A stretch of 12,141 bases of DNA, taken from the NCBI GenBank assembly GCA_021204605.1, contig JAJPZD010000103.1, positions 1 to 12,141 of the forward strand. The letters run 5' to 3'. This DNA is from Prevotella sp. GTDB taxonomy: Bacteria > Bacteroidota > Bacteroidia > Bacteroidales > Bacteroidaceae. Position numbers and translations under genes: made by a program. Shown here piece by piece: positions 6,301-12,141 of the stretch (positions within the stretch are counted from its first letter, which is position 1; every line of letters starts with the position of its first letter). The notes under the pieces were generated by a model that had not been told where the DNA came from, did no database searches, and was given only the letters and a program-made list of their open reading frames with translations.

Positions 6301-9300
6301 TTATTTAACAATTAATTTCTTACCGTTCAGGATAACAACACCATTGTATTGGTTAGATACACGCTGTCCATTCAAGTTATACAACTTGTCGTTGCCTGTT
6401 GCCTCGAATGTGATGTTGTTGATACCAGCACCTGTTGAGAGACTGATGTAGAACAGGAAAGCTGTCTTATCCTTTTCTATTATATGCGAGCCTGCATCCA
6501 GCGTTGCGGTGTAGATGTAATATGTACCATCAGACGAAAGATCGGCATATACCTTAGTACCATCCAACTTGAAGTCATGGTTAGTATCATCATCATCAAC
6601 TCCCAAGATCACTGTCAGAGTAGTCCAGGATTCAGCTACATCAAATGTAATCTGAGCTCCTGTCTCCATCTTGAGGCAATAGTCAAGCGTCATTCCGTTG
6701 TAAACCACTGAACCATGGCTTGAACTGTAGCCCTGGCCTTTGTCGACGCTGTTGTCTCCCAGTGTTATATTGAAGATGTCATGATTCTCACCAGACTCCT
6801 CAAACTCACCAGTGAAATAGCACTCGCCCGTAACAGCGGTAACATCACTGTCATCGAAACCATTCTCCACTACATCCTTGAATGACTCATCATCATCTTC
6901 TTCTTCATCGTCAACGTCAGTTGCCTCAAGATCCATGTAGAACAGATAATGAGAATCTGCCTTCGTAATAGTGTGAGTACCTGCCTCAAGAGTTACGGAT
7001 ATTACATTGCCTCCCTCTGCCGCAGTTGATTTCTCACCATCTATCTTGATATTAGGTGTCTTAGATGCTCCCTCCTCAAATACAAGGGTCAAGATCATTT
7101 CCTCCGTGATAGTGAAAGTTATTGATGTAGAAGACTCCATCTTAAGACAGTCATAGTATGTAGTTCCGTTGACAGTTGCCTGGCCATGTCCACCATTGGT
7201 TGTATAGTTACCATTTATTGTATAGAAACTGCTTGAAGGTGTACCTCCTGTGAATACGCATACATAATCACCATAAGACTCTACACCGCTATTACTGCTG
7301 CTACTGCCTGAGTTGCTGTTATCATCGCCGCCTGAGCTGCTGTTATCATCGCCGCCTGTACTGCCACTATTATCACTGCCACCTGAAAGGTTGATATAAT
7401 ACAGATAGTGTGTACTTGCCTTTGTTATTGTATGAGAGCCTGCTAAAAGATCCACTGTTATAACATTGCTTCCTGATGCAGCAGAAACGGTAGTGCCATC
7501 TATCTTCACATCTGCTGTTGAGCCACTCTCAAATACAAGTGTCAATGTCATCTCCTCTGTTGTAGTGAAAGTAACAGATGTACTGGACTCCATCTTAAGA
7601 CATGTGGTATATGTAGTTCCGTTAACCGTCGCACTTCCTTTGCTTGAAGAATAATTACCGCTTACTGTATAGAAAGTGCTTGAAGGAGCTCCGCCCGTGA
7701 AGTAGCACTCATAACCGGTGCTTACTGTTACGTTGCTGCCGCTTGAACTGCCACTGTTTGTACTGTCACTTGAGCTTCCTCCGCTTGAACTGCCGCTGTT
7801 ACTCGAAGAATCATCCGTAGTGCCATTGTTGCTCGTATAATCATCATCAACGAACAGACCGACAAGAGAGGTAGTATAGCTCGTCAAGGCTGATTGCAAA
7901 GCCGTGTTCACTGCATAGCTGCTGTCATCACTGCTGTTGGTGAATGTCCACTGGAAATCTCCATGCTGGCAACGGCCCGCGCCTAAGTCTCCTGCCAATT
8001 TATCAGGAATGGTACTTGGGTCATCCGCAGTATAGCTGTACATAATGCTTGAGTTGGTATCAAAATTGCTGTATGAAGTTCCTCCTTGCTTGGCAACCAC
8101 AGAGCTCGGCACCTGATCTGTAGCATTACTTACCTCGTATGCGTCAAAACTGGTGTTGTTTGATGCCCAATACACAAGTTTGAAATTGCTTGACTTCTCT
8201 GCGAAAGTGTTGCCGTATGCCTTTATTATACCTCCGTCCTCACTGCTGAATGTGCCAGAACCAGATGCATCTGTTCCCTGCATGGAAATAAGCATTGGCT
8301 TGTTGGTGTTACGGAAATAGTTTCTGTCAACGAATATACTTGAACCCATTGTAGAGCCTACTCCATATTTTGCACAACCGTCATAATAGTTGTTGTAAAC
8401 ATGGGCTGAATAGTAGCGTACACGTGGATGACGGCTGTCGCTGTGGTCAAACCAGTTGTGGTGGTATGTTATGTAATAATCGTATGATTTCTCGCTAAGT
8501 CCCAACAGGCAGCACTTGCCATTATCCCAAAAATGGTTGTAGGAAATTGTTACATAATTTGATTTCTTGCAGTCAAGAGAGCCATCACCCTTTGCCTGGT
8601 CTGCATCACCGCCTGCCTTGCCATAGAAGAAATCACAGTTGTGTACCCAGATGTAGTTGTTTGTCTGCTGCAAGCCTACATCATCTCCCTCATCACTTGC
8701 GGTATTCATAAAACCAAGATTGCATATCTCTGCTGAAGTGGTGTTCTTAAGCCTGATACCCCAGCCGTCACAGGTGGCGTCATTACCCACACCCTCGATA
8801 GTAACACCAGGACAAACTTCCTTTTTATTTAAATCAATAACGATATCTCCCTTGTCGTTGTAGCTTGGGGTGGTAATCTGACCGATGAGCCTTATACAAA
8901 GAGGACGGCTGTCGCAACCCTTCTTGAAACCATCGAGAATATTCTGGAAGCCAACCTCTGTGGTGACAGAGCCCTTATTACTCGTCGTAACATCGAGAGT
9001 AACGGCATCCTTGTTGTTGTTTGTAACATAAATAACAACAGCTCCCGATTTCAATGTACCATCTGATTTGTATGCACCAGGAACATAACCGTTTACAAAA
9101 GCAAAACCGGTCCTGTCTTTTGCTGTAACTGTGAATGTCGATGACTCCGCTGAACCCGACATCTCATTCCCGCTTGCGTCAACAGGAACGACCTTAAACT
9201 GGTACGTACCGGCTGACAGGCCGAGTGCGTCTGCACGGCCGTATGTACCGTAATTCCTTACCAACGGACTGTCAAGCAGGGTGTAGTCTCCACCCGAAGC

Positions 9301-9453
9301 CTTGCAATAAACATTGTAGGAAAATGCGCTGCTGTCCAATGTGAAAGTAACCCATCCGCTTTCCAACCAGCCCCCTACTTCCTGAATTGAAGTTGCTGAT
9401 GCGCACAAAGCCACCATGCATGAGACTGAAAATAAAATTCTTTTTAAGTTCAT
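6301..9453 (-). CDS. Secreted multidomain pectate lyase, polysaccharide lyase family 1
   Basis: Predicted to cut homogalacturonan by beta-elimination outside the cell. The order in 1050 residues is: signal peptide (1-20, likely cut after CASA); fibronectin-III-like beta domain (about 25-110); PL1 right-handed beta-helix (about 115-510); Ser/Gly/Asn linker (541-576); three related modules of 110-130 residues (about 581-690, 729-842, 876-1006); and a C-terminal sorting-type tail (1020-1050, LYNLNGQRV...NGKKLIVK). In the helix the PL1 marks are NYIWVHNCDF, DGSLDCKKSNYVTISYNHF, Lys313 in DNGKCCLLG, and Arg341/Arg346 in SRHPRVR (the RxPxxR motif with the catalytic-type Arg). Asp residues at 257-258 and 305-310 could help bind calcium. 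The modules look like CBM77 pectin-binding domains. The gene is flanked by its own promoter region and a strong terminator, and no SusC/D pair is next to it. Substrate preference (degree of methylation) cannot be told. Confidence 0.92.
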   Translation of the reverse strand: MNLKRILFSVSCMVALCASATSIQEVGGWLESGWVTFTLDSSAFSYNVYCKASGGDYTLLDSPLVRNYGTYGRADALGLSAGTYQFKVVPVDASGNEMSGSAESSTFTVTAKDRTGFAFVNGYVPGAYKSDGTLKSGAVVIYVTNNNKDAVTLDVTTSNKGSVTTEVGFQNILDGFKKGCDSRPLCIRLIGQITTPSYNDKGDIVIDLNKKEVCPGVTIEGVGNDATCDGWGIRLKNTTSAEICNLGFMNTASDEGDDVGLQQTNNYIWVHNCDFFYGKAGGDADQAKGDGSLDCKKSNYVTISYNHFWDNGKCCLLGLSEKSYDYYITYHHNWFDHSDSRHPRVRYYSAHVYNNYYDGCAKYGVGSTMGSSIFVDRNYFRNTNKPMLISMQGTDASGSGTFSSEDGGIIKAYGNTFAEKSSNFKLVYWASNNTSFDAYEVSNATDQVPSSVVAKQGGTSYSNFDTNSSIMYSYTADDPSTIPDKLAGDLGAGRCQHGDFQWTFTNSSDDSSYAVNTALQSALTSYTTSLVGLFVDDDYTSNNGTTDDSSSNSGSSSGGSSSDSTNSGSSSGSNVTVSTGYECYFTGGAPSSTFYTVSGNYSSSKGSATVNGTTYTTCLKMESSTSVTFTTTEEMTLTLVFESGSTADVKIDGTTVSAASGSNVITVDLLAGSHTITKASTHYLYYINLSGGSDNSGSTGGDDNSSSGGDDNSNSGSSSSNSGVESYGDYVCVFTGGTPSSSFYTINGNYTTNGGHGQATVNGTTYYDCLKMESSTSITFTITEEMILTLVFEEGASKTPNIKIDGEKSTAAEGGNVISVTLEAGTHTITKADSHYLFYMDLEATDVDDEEEDDDESFKDVVENGFDDSDVTAVTGECYFTGEFEESGENHDIFNITLGDNSVDKGQGYSSSHGSVVYNGMTLDYCLKMETGAQITFDVAESWTTLTVILGVDDDDTNHDFKLDGTKVYADLSSDGTYYIYTATLDAGSHIIEKDKTAFLFYISLSTGAGINNITFEATGNDKLYNLNGQRVSNQYNGVVILNGKKLIVK
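6436..7713 (-). repeat. Three CBM77-like modules in tandem in the pectate lyase
   Basis: Module 1 is 7384-7713, module 2 is 6928-7269, module 3 is 6436-6828. Modules 1 and 2 are close, both with CLKMESSTS, ITF or VTF, TLTLVFE, KIDG and AG.HTITKA..HYL. Module 3 is more diverged but keeps YCLKMETGAQITF, FKLDGTKV and AGSHIIEKDK...FYISL. The conserved Lys/Arg positions fit the known CBM77 way of binding acidic pectin through basic residues. A Ser/Gly/Asp/Asn linker (691-724) joins modules 1 and 2, and a strongly acidic linker (about 843-870) joins 2 and 3. The CBM77 assignment is from memory of the family pattern. Confidence 0.7.
7310..7357 (-). repeat. 24-bp tandem repeat (two copies) in a linker
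   Basis: Bases 7310-7333 and 7334-7357 are 24-base copies differing at one position. They encode two GGDDNS-type units of the linker between binding modules 1 and 2 (about residues 700-715). A third, degenerate unit follows at 7358-7384. Confidence 0.8.
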
Positions 9454-9558
9454 GTTAATTCTTTGATTTGTTATGTTATTATCCTATATATCTTTTACGT
9501 GTATTCATAGACACTCTCATGCGTTTTTAATAGCATTAGGATAGTCTTACATTGAGGG

Positions 9559-9566
9559 CAAAAGTA
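9559..9566 (-). promoter_or_regulatory. Second -7-like element upstream of the pectate lyase
   Basis: The minus strand reads TACTTTTGC, matching TAnnTTTG, 106 bases upstream of the lyase ATG. The same 10 bases (GCAAAAGTAA on the plus strand) occur again 64 bases further upstream. No good -33 TTG is present at 19-21 bases, so this may be a weaker or activator-dependent promoter. Confidence 0.4.
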
Positions 9567-9622
9567 ATTACATATTAAAGTCAGAATGTTATTATCTTTC
9601 ATTCCCTTCTTACATTTTGTCG

Positions 9623-9653
9623 CAAAAGTAAACCATTTTTCTGAAGAATGCAA
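9623..9653 (-). promoter_or_regulatory. Bacteroidetes promoter upstream of the pectate lyase
   Basis: The minus strand has TTG (9653-9651), a 20-base spacer, then TACTTTTG (9630-9623), matching TTG-N19-21-TAnnTTTG. Transcription would start near 9616 and give a leader of about 160 bases before the lyase ATG at 9453. The gap 9454-9746 otherwise holds no ORF I can support. Confidence 0.65.
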
Positions 9654-9746
9654 TTTACCACCTGCTTTTTCTCGAAATTAATACTCTTTTTATACTTTCA
9701 CATGCGTTTTATGCACTTTGTTAACATAAAAACACATTATTTTAAC

Positions 9747-10211
9747 TCATTCTGCCATCTTCACCTTTATATATTTGATCTTGGCGCACTCCACATCAAA
9801 CACGTTCTGCAGCGAGTCGCGCCTCGCCTTTGTATAATTGAACAAACGGAGCTGCTCCAAAGTCATCTTTCCAGTCTCCTTTAAAGAATCTATCCTGCTT
9901 CTCATCGCCTCATAGTCGGTGTTGGCCCGTTGCAGTGCCTTGTCCGCCGCCTGAACAGCACTCTGAGCTCGTCGCAACTCTATCTGCTGGTAAAGTTTCA
10001 GTGCCGTCTTGCGCATCTCAATCGCTTTGGGATAGGTCGTGCGAAGAGAATCAATCGAAGCAAGTGCCTTCACATATTCACCATCGTCAAACTCTCTTTG
10101 CGCCTCCTCAAGTATCTTTTCCGCCTTGCCCTCAACTCCAATTCCATCGCAACCCACGAGAAACAATAAGGATACAACGAAAATAACAGACATAACGTTT
10201 GTTCTTCTCAT
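9747..10211 (-). CDS. Small helical/coiled-coil lipoprotein of unknown function
   Basis: Starting at the ATG at 10211 the protein has 154 residues: MRRTNVMSVIFVVSLLFLVGC with a lipobox LVGC and acylated Cys21, followed by Asp22. The rest is charged and helical: a TPR-like stretch (AEKILEEAQREFDDGEYVKALASIDSL), then a long coiled-coil-like region (about residues 75-140, rich in Ala, Arg, Gln, Leu). The frame is open to an ATG at 10262, but that would put 17 basic residues before the signal peptide and overlap the -33 promoter box, so the shorter start is preferred. It is transcribed away from the CCA-adding enzyme gene. The Asp after the Cys leaves inner/outer membrane placement undecided. I do not recognise a named family. 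Confidence 0.8.
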   Translation of the reverse strand: MRRTNVMSVIFVVSLLFLVGCDGIGVEGKAEKILEEAQREFDDGEYVKALASIDSLRTTYPKAIEMRKTALKLYQQIELRRAQSAVQAADKALQRANTDYEAMRSRIDSLKETGKMTLEQLRLFNYTKARRDSLQNVFDVECAKIKYIKVKMAE

Positions 10212-10231
10212 ACTTCCGTATCTTTTTCTCG

Positions 10232-10262
10232 CAAAATTACTCTTATTTCTGTAAAAGCACAA
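10232..10262 (-). promoter_or_regulatory. Bacteroidetes promoter of the small lipoprotein gene
   Basis: The minus strand reads TTTG ending at 10260, a 20-base spacer, then TAATTTTG (10239-10232), a near-perfect match to the consensus. It lies 20 bases before the ATG at 10211 and thereby decides that start over the longer frame. Confidence 0.75.
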
Positions 10263-10301
10263 ATCGACCCCTCATTTTTTTAATGGATAAACAAATTTTC
10301 G

Positions 10302-10309
10302 TATTTTTG
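10302..10309 (+). promoter_or_regulatory. -7 promoter element of the CCA-adding enzyme gene
   Basis: TATTTTTGC matches TAnnTTTG, 24 bases before the ATG at 10334. A T-rich stretch lies at the -33 spacing (10275-10281) without a strict TTG. Its position means the in-frame ATGs at 10199 and 10284 lie upstream of the likely transcript start. Confidence 0.55.
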
Positions 10310-10333
10310 CACACTTTTATAAATGCTATTGAC

Positions 10334-11767
10334 ATGAGACGACTTACCAACGATGATTTGGCGAGACTTCTCGACAAAGACATCTTTCATAAAATATCCG
10401 ACGTGGCCGACTCCTTGAGCTTGGAATGTTATGTGGTGGGAGGCTACGTAAGAGATCTTTTCCTCGAACGCCCCTCTGCCGATATAGATGTCGTGACAGT
10501 AGGCAGCGGGATAAAGCTCGCCGAAGCGTTCAGAAACGCTCTCGGCAAAAAAGCGGACATCGCCGTGTACCGCAACTTCGGCACCGCACAAGTAAAATAC
10601 AACGGTATTGAGGTGGAATTCGTCGGTGCCCGACGAGAAAGTTACAACCGTGGTTCACGCAAGCCTATCGTCGAGGACGGTTCTTTGGAAGATGACCAAA
10701 ACCGACGCGATTTCACTATTAACGCCCTTGCCATCTGCCTCAACAAAGAGCGTTTCGGTGTGCTCGTTGACCCGTTCTATGGCGTGGACGACCTCGAGGA
10801 CGGTATTATACGTACGCCTCTCGACCCCAATATCACCTTTTCCGATGACCCTTTGCGCATGCTCAGGTGTATCAGGTTCGCATCCCAGTTGAACTTCTCC
10901 ATAGAGGATGAGACTTTCGAGGCTTTAGAAAAGAACGCTTACAGATTGGAAATAATAAGCAAGGAGCGCATTCATGAGGAGTTCAACAAGATAATGTTGA
11001 CCAAGACCCCAAGCAAGGGTATTGTGGACCTCTACCGCAGCGGGCTCCTGCGATACATACTGCCAGAGCTCATATCTCTCGACATCATCGAGAAACGCAA
11101 CGGGTATGCCCACAAAAACAATTTCTACCACACATTAGGCGTCCTCGACAATGTCTCCAAGCACTCCGACAACCTATGGCTGCGCTGGGCCGCCCTGCTA
11201 CACGACATCGGAAAGGCAAAGACCAAACGCTGGGATGACAACAACGGCTGGACATTCTACGGACATAATTACGTGGGTGCTAAAATGGTGCCCGATATTT
11301 TCAGACGACTCAAAATGCCGATGGATGCCAAGATGAAATACGTCCAGAAACTCGTCTATCTACACATGCGGCCTATACCTGTGGCCGTTACTTCCAAACC
11401 GGTTACCGACAGTGCCGTGAGACGGCTTCTCAACGATGCCGGCGATGACATCGACGACCTCATGTTGCTTGGCGAGGCAGACATTACGACAAGAGACGAG
11501 GGACGAAAGCAGCACTTGTTGAACAATTTCCAGATCCTACGCAAGAAATTGCACGACCTGAAGGAAAAAGACTATAAGCGTCTCTTCCAGCCTTGTATCA
11601 ACGGCAAGGAAATTATGGAAATGTTCCACCTGCCTCAATCCAAAGAGGTAGGGGTGCTCAAACAGGTTCTTAAGGATGCCATTTTAGATGATTTGGTGCC
11701 TAACGAACGAGAACCGCTTATGAGAGTGCTTGAGAAAAAGGCAAAGGAAATGGGACTGACGACATGA
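10334..11767 (+). CDS. CCA tRNA nucleotidyltransferase / poly(A) polymerase family protein with HD domain
   Basis: This class II nucleotidyltransferase adds CCA (or A residues) to tRNA 3' ends in the cytoplasm. From the ATG at 10334 it has 477 residues. In order they show the nucleotidyltransferase core VVGGYVRDLFL (34-44) with metal-binding Asp50/Asp52 (SADIDVV), RRDFTINALA (124-133), the DDPLRMLRCIRFASQ motif (171-185) and ISKERIHEEFNKIM (208-221) for RNA and nucleotide recognition. An HD phosphohydrolase domain follows, with His266 (YHTLGVL) and HD at 290-291 (LLHDIGKAKTKR). HD-bearing versions are usual in Bacteroidetes. The frame is open 45 codons further upstream, but that part overlaps the divergent promoters and reads as non-coding (Phe-rich MFFSYFRIFFSQNYSYF). 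CCA-adding versus poly(A) activity cannot be told apart here. Confidence 0.92.
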   Translation: MRRLTNDDLARLLDKDIFHKISDVADSLSLECYVVGGYVRDLFLERPSADIDVVTVGSGIKLAEAFRNALGKKADIAVYRNFGTAQVKYNGIEVEFVGARRESYNRGSRKPIVEDGSLEDDQNRRDFTINALAICLNKERFGVLVDPFYGVDDLEDGIIRTPLDPNITFSDDPLRMLRCIRFASQLNFSIEDETFEALEKNAYRLEIISKERIHEEFNKIMLTKTPSKGIVDLYRSGLLRYILPELISLDIIEKRNGYAHKNNFYHTLGVLDNVSKHSDNLWLRWAALLHDIGKAKTKRWDDNNGWTFYGHNYVGAKMVPDIFRRLKMPMDAKMKYVQKLVYLHMRPIPVAVTSKPVTDSAVRRLLNDAGDDIDDLMLLGEADITTRDEGRKQHLLNNFQILRKKLHDLKEKDYKRLFQPCINGKEIMEMFHLPQSKEVGVLKQVLKDAILDDLVPNEREPLMRVLEKKAKEMGLTT

Positions 11768-11831
11768 AAAATTGTGTTTTTCGCCCCTAGTATTCTTTGT
11801 TTTTTAATAATAACTGATTTTGTCTTACAAT

Positions 11832-11847
11832 TTTAGTTAAAACTAAA
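11832..11847. promoter_or_regulatory. Perfect dyad, possible operator upstream of the efflux gene
   Basis: TTTAGTT-AA-AACTAAA is a 7-bp perfect inverted repeat with a 2-base centre, about 42 bases upstream of the -7 box at 11889. It could bind a dimeric regulator of the efflux operon, but it lies in A/T-rich sequence where such dyads arise by chance, and no regulator gene is visible beside it. Confidence 0.25.
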
Positions 11848-11888
11848 TAATTATCATTTATTTCGCTTATATTTACATAAATAATATG

Positions 11889-11896
11889 TACATTTG
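11889..11896 (+). promoter_or_regulatory. -7 promoter element upstream of the efflux adaptor gene
   Basis: TACATTTGC matches TAnnTTTG, 112 bases before the ATG at 12008. Transcription would start near 11903, giving a leader of about 105 bases. The -33 region has no exact TTG at the right distance. Confidence 0.55.
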
Positions 11897-11902
11897 CAGT
11901 CC

Positions 11903-11960
11903 GAAAACTATAAAAGTAAAAAAAGTTTTCTCTTGACGGCATGCGGAATCCTTTCTGCCG
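11903..11960 (+). other. Structured 5' leader of the efflux operon (two hairpins)
   Basis: GAAAACT (11903-11909) pairs with AGTTTTC (11924-11930), a 7-bp stem at the predicted 5' end of the transcript. CGGCA (11937-11941) pairs with TGCCG (11956-11960) around a 14-base loop. Neither is followed by a U-run, so they are not simple terminators; they may stabilise the mRNA or control translation. Confidence 0.35.
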
Positions 11961-11979
11961 CCATCTATCTTGTAAATAA
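11941..11979 (+). CDS. Possible 12-codon leader peptide upstream of the efflux adaptor
   Basis: An ATG in the leader opens a frame encoding MRNPFCRHLSCK and ending in TAA, 28 bases before the adaptor ATG. Its start lies inside the second leader hairpin, so translating it would open that hairpin. A frame this short is common by chance and there is no other sign of coding. Confidence 0.2.
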   Translation: MRNPFCRHLSCK

Positions 11980-12007
11980 AGAATTAATTAATTTTTGAGA
12001 AATAGGT

Positions 12008-12141
12008 ATGAAAAAGAGCAGAATTTTATTTTTAGCAGCTGCGGCTGTGGTCTTGTCTTCTTGCAGTAACAGCGGTGGGCTCAGTTCTGACAACGGGTAT
12101 GCCGTAAGGACAGCCAAGACGCAGAAAGCGGATTTACAGTC
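12008..12141 (+). CDS. RND-efflux periplasmic adaptor (AcrA/MexA-type) lipoprotein, N-terminal part (3' cut by window)
   Basis: Only 44 codons are visible. They encode a lipoprotein signal peptide, MKKSRILFLAAAAVVLSSC, with the acylated Cys at residue 19, then a Ser/Gly/Asn-rich spacer and YAVRTAKTQKADLQ. That last stretch has the form of the first beta-strand of the membrane-fusion subunit of RND pumps (usually Y.V.TVK...), which links an inner-membrane pump to an outer-membrane channel. The inner-membrane and channel genes would be expected downstream, outside the window. The family call rests on this short stretch and is therefore moderate. Confidence 0.6.
   Translation, partial: MKKSRILFLAAAAVVLSSCSNSGGLSSDNGYAVRTAKTQKADLQ

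Noticed and set aside
9700..9746. Possible terminator after the small coiled-coil lipoprotein gene
   Set aside because: Only weak 3-4-bp pairings (for example TGC...GCA) are present and no U-run follows on the minus strand.
10212..10262. 17-codon N-terminal extension of the small lipoprotein
   Set aside because: It would place basic residues before the signal peptide and overlap a near-perfect promoter.
10199..10333. 45-codon N-terminal extension of the CCA-adding enzyme
   Set aside because: It covers the divergent promoter region, is Phe-rich and unlike the family start; the -7 box at 10302 puts the transcript start downstream of its ATGs.
11766..11782. GAAAAA-TTGTG-TTTTTC hairpin at the stop of the CCA-adding enzyme gene as a terminator
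   Set aside because: The stem is 6 bp with only A-T pairs beyond one G-C and is followed by GCCCC, not a U-run.
1..12141. Mobile elements, CRISPR arrays, tRNA or rRNA genes
   Set aside because: No transposase or integrase-like protein, no regularly spaced direct repeats, and no tRNA-like fold was seen in the intergenic gaps, which are all under 300 bases.

Overview
The window looks like a chromosomal segment from a gut or oral Bacteroidetes of the Prevotella/Segatella type. The evidence is: lipoproteins with a Cys followed by acidic residues; a C-terminal tail of the form LYNLNGQRV...NGKK at the end of a secreted enzyme; an outer-membrane barrel ending in FSYGRKYNAG; no clear Shine-Dalgarno sequences; and several promoters of the Bacteroidetes TTG-N20-TAnnTTTG kind. 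The species call is inferred from these traits, not from a database match.

Layout, left to right. (1) 1-1395, plus strand: the 3' end of an outer-membrane beta-barrel protein (TonB-dependent-receptor-like), then a small 82-residue ORF that is essentially an orphan C-terminal sorting tail. (2) 1401-1505: two hairpins that can terminate transcription between convergent genes. (3) 1518-2147, minus: a surface-type lipoprotein, DUF4840-like. (4) 2249-6157, minus: a compact operon read in the order DUF1599 protein, MauE/DoxX-like membrane protein, triosephosphate isomerase (tpiA), SPOR-domain protein, GTP cyclohydrolase I (folE). The membrane-protein frame runs without a stop into tpiA, so the two are one 691-codon ORF. 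(5) 6246-9653, minus: a 1050-residue secreted family 1 pectate lyase with three CBM77-like modules and a sorting tail. It has a strong intrinsic terminator and two promoter-like -7 boxes. (6) 9747-10333: a small coiled-coil lipoprotein (minus) divergent from a CCA-adding enzyme/poly(A) polymerase-type nucleotidyltransferase with an HD domain (plus, 10334-11767). (7) 11768-12141: a structured leader with a possible short upstream ORF, then the first 44 codons of an RND-efflux periplasmic adaptor lipoprotein.

How they fit together. The central operon mixes housekeeping functions: glycolysis (TpiA), pterin/folate or queuosine precursor synthesis (FolE), a cell-envelope SPOR protein, and two poorly characterised proteins. 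I recall a similar gene order from Bacteroides. The pectate lyase is an accessory polysaccharide-degradation gene with its own promoter and terminator, and has no SusC/SusD pair visible next to it. The rest are ordinary envelope or RNA-maintenance genes. I do not see mobile elements, CRISPR arrays, tRNA or rRNA genes, and I do not see a clear new multi-gene system. The points most worth a second look are the in-frame membrane-protein/TpiA join, the orphan sorting tail, the repeated binding modules of the lyase, and the leader before the efflux gene.
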